A stretch of 36,599 nt of DNA, from contig CAMKTW010000002.1 of the NCBI GenBank assembly GCA_946415795.1, forward strand, positions 1-36,599, written 5' to 3'. The notes beneath the pieces are model-generated. The model had not been told where the DNA came from and did no database searches. It saw only the letters and a program-made list of their open reading frames with translations. Position 1 is the first letter of the stretch. Every line of letters starts with the position of its first letter. This document shows, in pieces, positions 31,947-36,599 of this stretch. This DNA is from an uncultured Bacteroidales bacterium (GTDB lineage Bacteria; Bacteroidota; Bacteroidia; Bacteroidales; UBA932). Both the position numbers and the translations under genes were made by a program.

Positions 31947-33146
31947 TTATTGGATTCTCTTGACAAATTCGCGTCCATATTCTTCGCACTCGGCGAGAGC
32001 CGCCTCGTCGGGGACCCAGAGAGTGCGCAGGCCGTCATCGACCACCGATATGCCCGCCTCGGTGAGCAGCGCGGAGAGCTGTTTGACGGCTTCGCCGCTC
32101 CAGCCATACGACCCAAACGCCGCACCCGCTTTCTTCTTGAGCTTCATCCCCTTGACCATCTCCATCAAGCCCGCGATGGCGTATGAATGACCGTTGTTGA
32201 TGGTGGGAGAGCCCACAATCAGGGCGCTGGAGTGGAATATCTCCGTGAGGATGTCATTCTTATCCTCCTTGGCAGCGTTGAAGAGCTTCACGACAGTGTC
32301 GGGCGCCGATGCCGTGATACCGCGGGCAATCGCCTCAGCCATCTTCCGGGTGCTGTTCCACATCGTATCATATACAATGGTAACCTGATTCTCGGCGTAA
32401 GCATCAGCCCAAAGAATATATTTTTCTATAATTTTTTCCGGCTCCTTGCGCCAGATTACTCCGTGACTGGGGCAAATGAACGTCAGCGGCAGGTTCATAG
32501 CCAGTATCTCCTTCACCTTGCGGGTCACCATAGGGCAGAAGGGAGCCAGGATGTTGGCAAAGTATTTCTCCGCTTCGGCCATCATCTCCGCTTCAGGGAC
32601 CTCGTCGTTGAAAAGGCTCTCGCTGGCATAATGCTGTCCGAAGCCGTCATTGCTGAACAGGATGCCGCCGCAGCCGTCGTAGTAGCTGAACATAGTATCG
32701 GGCCAGTGGAGCATAGGCGCCTCGATGAAGGTAAGGCTCTCGCCGCCGCCCAAATCCAGTCTGTCGCCAGTCTTGACTTTTACAAAGTTCCAATCCTGGT
32801 GGTAGTGCCCGCGGATAATGGCCTCTCCCTTGGCGGTACAGTATATCGGGGTGCCGGGAATGGCGCGCATCAGCTCAACGAGGGCGCCGGAATGGTCGCT
32901 TTCATTGTGCTGCATAATTATGGCGTCAATCTGCCCTAAATCAATCTCCTGCTTAAGTCTTGCCACGAACTCGCGGTCGTAGGGACCCCACACGGTGTCA
33001 ATCAGAACCGTCTTGGATGCGCCGCGCAGCAGATAGGCGTTGTAGCTTGACCCGCGGCGGGTGCTGAGCTCGTTGCCGTGGAACATTTTGAGCTCCCAGT
33101 CGGTCTTGCCGACCCAAGAGATGTTTTTGGTTATTCTCTTTGCCAT
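31947..33146 (-). CDS. Flavodiiron protein (FprA / rubredoxin:oxygen oxidoreductase)
   Basis: This 399-residue cytoplasmic enzyme has a beta-lactamase-like diiron domain (1-250) and a flavodoxin domain (about 253-399, VTIVYDTMWNSTRKMAEAIA). Diiron ligands are visible at His80, Glu82, Asp84, His85 (HNESDH), His147, Asp167 (SNDGFGQH) and His228 (CPSHGVIWR), the complete standard set. It reduces O2 to water and/or NO to N2O in anaerobes, and the adjacent rubredoxin is its likely donor. Its ATG directly abuts the stop of the upstream BACON lipoprotein with no spacer, so it is probably translated by termination-reinitiation or from an internal start. No fused rubredoxin or flavin reductase domain is present. 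Confidence 0.96.
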   Translation of the reverse strand: MAKRITKNISWVGKTDWELKMFHGNELSTRRGSSYNAYLLRGASKTVLIDTVWGPYDREFVARLKQEIDLGQIDAIIMQHNESDHSGALVELMRAIPGTPIYCTAKGEAIIRGHYHQDWNFVKVKTGDRLDLGGGESLTFIEAPMLHWPDTMFSYYDGCGGILFSNDGFGQHYASESLFNDEVPEAEMMAEAEKYFANILAPFCPMVTRKVKEILAMNLPLTFICPSHGVIWRKEPEKIIEKYILWADAYAENQVTIVYDTMWNSTRKMAEAIARGITASAPDTVVKLFNAAKEDKNDILTEIFHSSALIVGSPTINNGHSYAIAGLMEMVKGMKLKKKAGAAFGSYGWSGEAVKQLSALLTEAGISVVDDGLRTLWVPDEAALAECEEYGREFVKRIQ

Positions 33147-33752
33147 TTAACCAGCCTGGTTTAACACAAGTGTATCTGAGTCGCCTTCAATTGTAAAATC
33201 GACAGTGATTTCCCTTGCCGCATTGGTGGGGTTGGCGGGGATAATGATGCTTACCGTCTCGTTGCCTGTATTGCCGGAAGCGGGTTGAACGGCTACGCCG
33301 GCAGTGTTGCATTTTGCCTTCCACTGGCCGTTGGCGGTGACGATGGCCTTTATCATACCACCTTCTGCGGGAACTGTACCGGCATCTGCAGAGACAGATA
33401 CACAGGGCCTGTAACCCTGGGTGATATAGGCTAATTTGCTGCTGTAACTGTTACCATTGCTGCGGCAGTAGAACTGCACTTTAACACAGGAGGTTGTCCA
33501 GCTGTCTGTGGCAGGGATGGTAATTGTCACCACGTCATCGCCCGCTCCGTTGGCTTTGGAAACGGCAGCATTGCTGCCTTCATCCACAACTACCTTCCAG
33601 GGGAGGTCGGTCATAATCCTGACATCCACGCTCCCGCCAGTATAAGGGACGCTGGACAGGCTGGGCGTTATCTGAATTGTGGGGGAGAAATTCTCCGAGC
33701 AAGCGCAAATCAGCGGCAGGACCGCAATCAGTATTAAAAAGGCTTTCTTCAT
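33147..33752 (-). CDS. Lipoprotein with two BACON domains
   Basis: The product has 201 residues from the ATG at 33752, which gives MKKAFLILIAVLPLICAC with lipidated Cys18; an in-frame start at 33932 would cross the divergent gene and hide this signal. Two BACON-type beta-sandwich domains follow. The first (about 25-110, SSVPYTGGSVDVRIMTDLPWKVVVDEG) ends in AYITQG and the second (about 115-200, GTVPAEGGMIKAIVTANGQWKAKCN) ends in LVLNQAG. BACON domains are usually found in surface carbohydrate-active or mucin-associated proteins of Bacteroidota. Here they are alone with no catalytic domain. Its position ahead of an oxygen-detoxifying enzyme is unexpected. Function unknown. Confidence 0.85.
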   Translation of the reverse strand: MKKAFLILIAVLPLICACSENFSPTIQITPSLSSVPYTGGSVDVRIMTDLPWKVVVDEGSNAAVSKANGAGDDVVTITIPATDSWTTSCVKVQFYCRSNGNSYSSKLAYITQGYRPCVSVSADAGTVPAEGGMIKAIVTANGQWKAKCNTAGVAVQPASGNTGNETVSIIIPANPTNAAREITVDFTIEGDSDTLVLNQAG

Positions 33753-33760
33753 ATATACCG

Positions 33761-33768
33761 CAAATATA
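33761..33768 (-). promoter_or_regulatory. -7 box upstream of the BACON-flavodiiron group
   Basis: TATATTTG on the minus strand, an exact box ending only 8 nt before the ATG at 33752. Transcription would start almost at the start codon, giving a nearly leaderless message. A weak TAAATTTTG for the plus-strand gene overlaps it. Confidence 0.45.
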
Positions 33769-33807
33769 TTAAATTTTGTGTAACTTCGCCTAGTCAATCT
33801 GATCGGG

Positions 33808-34218
33808 ATGAAAAAGTGGTTCTTATGTGTATGTGAGATGGTTGCCGCCGCTGCCGTTCTGGTGGCGAGCCTCTCTACCGCTTCTTGCGAGAAATACATC
33901 CTTCCACATCTGGATTGCACCCTCGATACCATTTGGGCGCCCCTGGAGGGTGGTTCATATCAGATTTCAATCTCCAGCAATGTCTCGTGGGCGTTTGAAC
34001 TTTCAAGCATCCCCGCGTGGGCATCTGTCGATGTCACTTTTGGCCAGAGCGACTTTGAAGAGGCCGTGTATCCCATCAAGGTTGAGGTCCAGCCCAATGA
34101 TGGCGGATCTGACCGCAACGGGGTAATGAAATACTCTTCCCAGACCCTGTCACGCACTCTGGTAATCAGCCAGAAGGGCCCGGCAACCGGTCAGGACACC
34201 GAAACCACCGCGGAGTAA
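33808..34218 (+). CDS. Small lipoprotein with one BACON domain
   Basis: This 136-residue protein has a signal peptide ending LSTASC (Cys27) and a single BACON-like domain at about 38-125 (TIWAPLEGGSYQISISSNVSWAFELSS, ending LVISQKG). The signal is slightly long, with a charged Glu at position 10; a start at the Met at position 11 would give a cleaner one. The gene is divergent from the two-BACON lipoprotein and is followed after 6 nt by a DUF4988 gene, forming a two-gene plus-strand unit. It is probably on the outer membrane. No ligand can be predicted. Confidence 0.8.
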   Translation: MKKWFLCVCEMVAAAAVLVASLSTASCEKYILPHLDCTLDTIWAPLEGGSYQISISSNVSWAFELSSIPAWASVDVTFGQSDFEEAVYPIKVEVQPNDGGSDRNGVMKYSSQTLSRTLVISQKGPATGQDTETTAE

Positions 34219-34224
34219 CTCATA

Positions 34225-34833
34225 ATGAAAAAGGTTTGTCTTATACTACTCTCAGGAATATTGATGTTGTCTGCTTGTCACAAGGACATCTGGGACAGGC
34301 TGAACGACCACGAAGAGCGGATCGCCAAGCTGGAAGTTATTTGTAATCAGCTTAACACCAATATCAGTTCTCTGCAGGCCATAGTAAATGCAATCAAAGA
34401 AAGGGATAGTGTAAAAGACGTTGTTCCCGTTATGGATAACGGGACGGTCATAGGTTACACCATTTCATTTACCGCAAGCAATCCAATCACTATTTACAAC
34501 GGCACAGACGGGAACATCCCTCTGGTAGGCATCAGTCAGGACACAGACGGTGTCTGGTACTGGACGCAGGATGGAGAGTGGATACTCGATCCGGATAACA
34601 AAAAAGTCCGTGCTGACGGCATTACCCCTCGTCTGAAGATAGAAGAGGACTTCTGGTGGGTGTCTTACGATAACGGCAAGTCCTGGTCAAAACTGGCTCG
34701 CGCCGCTGACGGGCAAGGCGCCGGAAGTATAATCCAGAATATCCGTCAAGACGAGAACTACGTTTACATAGTTCTCGCCAACGGAGAGGAGATCAAAATC
34801 GCCAAAGGCGGGTTGCACTGGGTTTACGTATAA
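34225..34833 (+). CDS. DUF4988-domain lipoprotein with coiled-coil segment
   Basis: This 202-residue lipoprotein (MKKVCLILLSGILMLSAC, Cys18) has a heptad-like helix (about 22-62, DRLNDHEERIAKLEVICNQL). The DUF4988 body follows, with GYTISFTASNPITIYNGTDG, DTDGVWYWTQDGEWILD and WWVSYDNGKSWSKL. In many Bacteroidota proteins DUF4988 is only an N-terminal module followed by other domains. Here the protein ends shortly after it, with an extra strand-rich C-terminus (YVYIVLANGEEIKIAKGG). It is co-transcribed with the BACON lipoprotein (6-nt gap). Both are probably surface-exposed partners, an inference from operon structure only. Confidence 0.82.
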   Translation: MKKVCLILLSGILMLSACHKDIWDRLNDHEERIAKLEVICNQLNTNISSLQAIVNAIKERDSVKDVVPVMDNGTVIGYTISFTASNPITIYNGTDGNIPLVGISQDTDGVWYWTQDGEWILDPDNKKVRADGITPRLKIEEDFWWVSYDNGKSWSKLARAADGQGAGSIIQNIRQDENYVYIVLANGEEIKIAKGGLHWVYV

Positions 34834-34837
34834 CCCC

Positions 34838-34858
34838 GCCGTTTTCTTATGAAACGGC
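34838..34858. terminator. Inverted repeat between convergent genes, possible weak terminator
   Basis: A 7-bp stem GCCGTTT/AAACGGC with a 7-nt loop starts 4 nt after the DUF4988 stop. No long T-run follows on either strand, so termination would be weak. Confidence 0.4.
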
Positions 34859-34908
34859 ATCATTGAGTTCCAAATGGATTTGGAGTCCTTTAACGGATTC
34901 AACCCCGA

Positions 34909-35358
34909 TTAACGATTGGATAACATAGACCATCCGATTGCTACGTACGATTCATTGTTCCTTACGAAGGGGTAAACAACAGCCATGGTATTATTATCCT
35001 CATTTGAATATACCTCGGTGTTGTTGAATAGCCCTAAATGAGTATATCCTTTTAGATAACGGTTGCCAATTGATTCGACGTCTTCTTCTTTGCCTGGTAA
35101 CAGAACAAGAGTTGAAGAAAGAAATGCTGAGGAGAATTGATAAGCAACCACTGCGAATTCTTTATAGTCTGAGAAATACATGGTGGTTTCATCCTCGGTA
35201 AAATGAGTTTTTCCCATTTTGTCTGCAACTTCAGATCTTGTTTTTCCCCAATCAAGACAAACCTGTTTTCCGGCATCAGTTGAACCGCCGTTCTTTTCAC
35301 ATGCAAAGAAAAAAGCAGAGCAGATAGATAGCGTAATAAGTATAGTGAGACGTTTCAT
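34909..35358 (-). CDS. Small hypothetical lipoprotein
   Basis: This 149-residue protein starts MKRLTILITLSICSAFFFAC with a lipobox Cys at 20. The mature part is a single small domain rich in beta-type and aromatic residues (MYFSDYKEFAVVAYQFSS, YTHLGLFNNTEVY, VAIGWSM). I do not recognise a family; similar lone lipoproteins with a TRSEV helix motif are common in Bacteroidales. Its ATG is 4 nt after the stop of the Big_2 repeat gene, so the two are one transcript. Base composition is AT-richer than in most of the window, as in its neighbour. Confidence 0.78.
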   Translation of the reverse strand: MKRLTILITLSICSAFFFACEKNGGSTDAGKQVCLDWGKTRSEVADKMGKTHFTEDETTMYFSDYKEFAVVAYQFSSAFLSSTLVLLPGKEEDVESIGNRYLKGYTHLGLFNNTEVYSNEDNNTMAVVYPFVRNNESYVAIGWSMLSNR

Positions 35359-35362
35359 AGGG

Positions 35363-36599
35363 CTATTCTTTTTTATCGGCAGCTTTATATGCCAAGGTTT
35401 TCAATTGTTCTATAATAGGTATTGTATTATTGGTATTATTCTTTTCAGAAACAGGCACCACCGTGATGACAGACTCTGCCGTCAAACCATTTGCTGTGGT
35501 CACCGTGATTGTTACAGAACCTTCGGAAAGACCCTTAACGTATCCAAGTGTGCTGACTGTTGCTATAGATGTATCAGAAGATTTCCAATAGTATTGTGTG
35601 CTGGCATCTTGAGGTGAAAGGGTGCAGGCTAACTTTATGTAATATCCTACGGAGATCGTGGCAGCCTTTTTAACTAATTCGACTTTTGTAGGTGCCACAG
35701 GCTCAGTAACATTTATCCTGCACTCAGAGGATAAACCATTACTTGTTTTAACGTAGATGATGGCTTCGCCTTCATTAACAGCCGATACTACACCATCCTG
35801 TGATACCGAGGCTATATTAGTATTAGAACTGCTCCACGTTAGAGTTGCCTTGGAGTCTTTTGGCTCCATTGTGACTTCGATAGTCCTAGAACTCCCTTTC
35901 GGCATAGATATGGTGGCGGGGATAGAAATCTTATCGGGGAATTGGTAAACAGATACATTACAGGTAGCCTTTTTACCATTGCTGGTGGATACAGAAATAA
36001 TAGTATTTCCGGCACTCACACCGGTAACCAACCCTTCCTGAGAAACAGAGGCGACTTTGGGATTATTCGAAGACCACGTTAACGTTGTAGATGCGTTGTT
36101 TGGCTCCAGATTGGCTTTTAGTTGAAGATTCTCATTTATGGCAATTGAGGCAGATGACTTTGACAATGCAATTGAAGTAGGGTCTACCGAATAAACCGTC
36201 ACATTACAATATGCAGTCAGTCCATTGCTGGTTCTTGCGCAGATAGTGGCGCGCCCTTTAGAATAAGCGGTAACTCTACCGGAGCTTGATACGGATACCA
36301 TTCCATATGAATCGTACGAAGAGACGGACCATTCAACAGAGCTTGTCGCGTCACTCGGATATAACGTAGCTTGTAATTGAATAGATTCGCCAATTGCCAA
36401 TTCTGCATTTCTGGGAAGAACCTCAATACTTGTAGGGTCTGACGCAATTACCGTCACACCACATATTCCCGCAGGCCCCATATTTTGCTCGGCTTTAATG
36501 GCTGTCTCTCCGGCGCTTACGCCTATTATGTATCCGTTGCTAACGTTGGCCACACGCACATCGTCAGACGTCCATGTTATTTTCGGACTTTTACCATAC
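35363..36599 (-). CDS. Big_2 immunoglobulin-like repeat protein, N-terminus beyond the window
   Basis: The minus-strand frame is open to the right edge, so the start, signal and any N-terminal domain are missing. The visible 412 or so residues hold four complete Big_2 domains of about 80-85 residues and the tail of a fifth. Each has the pattern [LI]..[GN]....L.....P..A....W.S......VS..G.V.....G...I...T.NG..A.C.V.V. A linker with KNNTNNT leads to a charged tail ending AADKKE. Such repeats usually form stalks that hold a distal domain off the cell surface. An internal GTG at 36557-36559 lies within a Big_2 strand (ITWTSDDVRVANV) and is not a credible start. It is co-transcribed with the small lipoprotein that follows. 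Confidence 0.88.
   Translation of the reverse strand, partial: YGKSPKITWTSDDVRVANVSNGYIIGVSAGETAIKAEQNMGPAGICGVTVIASDPTSIEVLPRNAELAIGESIQLQATLYPSDATSSVEWSVSSYDSYGMVSVSSSGRVTAYSKGRATICARTSNGLTAYCNVTVYSVDPTSIALSKSSASIAINENLQLKANLEPNNASTTLTWSSNNPKVASVSQEGLVTGVSAGNTIISVSTSNGKKATCNVSVYQFPDKISIPATISMPKGSSRTIEVTMEPKDSKATLTWSSSNTNIASVSQDGVVSAVNEGEAIIYVKTSNGLSSECRINVTEPVAPTKVELVKKAATISVGYYIKLACTLSPQDASTQYYWKSSDTSIATVSTLGYVKGLSEGSVTITVTTANGLTAESVITVVPVSEKNNTNNTIPIIEQLKTLAYKAADKKE

Noticed and set aside
31940..32125. N-terminal extension of rubredoxin
   Set aside because: The extension overlaps the flavodiiron coding region in another frame and is Arg/Ser-rich shadow sequence; rubredoxin homology starts at its own Met.
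33753..33932. N-terminal extension of the two-BACON lipoprotein
   Set aside because: It overlaps the divergent BACON gene on the other strand and has no signal-like sequence; the lipobox signal starts at 33752.
36557..36559. GTG as the start of the Big_2 protein
   Set aside because: It lies within a Big_2 beta strand and the frame stays open with Big_2-like sequence to the window edge, so the true start is outside.

Overview
The window reads as a chromosomal segment from a moderately GC-rich member of the Bacteroidales (phylum Bacteroidota), probably a gut or rumen commensal. The evidence is a SusC/SusD polysaccharide utilisation locus, many lipoproteins with short signal peptides ending in Cys, fimbrillin-like, FISUMP, BACON and DUF4988 domains, glycine-lipid type acyltransferases, and recurrent TAnnTTTG -7 promoter boxes with no Shine-Dalgarno sequences. 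Both window ends are open: elongation factor G runs off the left edge and a Big_2 repeat protein runs off the right edge.

Layout. 1-2311: end of a str-type operon (fusA with an internal frameshift, then rpsJ), an elongator-type tRNA-Met(CAT) and two hairpin terminators. 2380-6500 (minus): a lipid/envelope block, glsA and glsB (glycine lipid O- and N-acyltransferases), an AspT/YidE-type transporter and an unknown protein. 6607-8394 (plus): an isochorismatase/nicotinamidase-family hydrolase and a GT4 glycosyltransferase. 8575-16132 (plus): three paralogous surface lipoproteins, each with a fimbrillin-like N-terminal domain followed by three, two and one FISUMP domains, with Big_2 linkers. A 41-codon small ORF lies between the second and third. 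16215-19061 (minus): an acyl-AMP ligase, acyl carrier protein and GNAT-like acyltransferase cassette resembling the acyl-loading half of bacterial ceramide synthesis. 19178-29791 (minus): a six-gene locus (GH3, GH144, SusC, SusD, LamG-fold lipoprotein, second GH144) that fits use of beta-1,2-glucan. 29871-30908 (minus) is a Gfo/Idh/MocA oxidoreductase and 30970-31758 (plus) an M48 lipoprotein protease. 31778-33752 (minus) holds rubredoxin, a flavodiiron protein and a BACON lipoprotein. 33808-34833 (plus) holds a small BACON lipoprotein and a DUF4988 lipoprotein. 34909-36599 (minus) holds a small lipoprotein and a partial Big_2 repeat protein in visibly AT-richer DNA.

Working together. The beta-1,2-glucan locus is self-contained: surface capture (SusD, LamG protein), cleavage by two architecturally different GH144 enzymes, import by SusC and hydrolysis by GH3. 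The gls genes and the ligase-ACP-GNAT cassette both point to non-phosphorus membrane lipids typical of this phylum. The most unusual part is the 3-2-1 ladder of fimbrillin-FISUMP lipoproteins. Its domains share a conserved core but differ at their C-terminal ends, in the way C-type-lectin-fold display proteins do.
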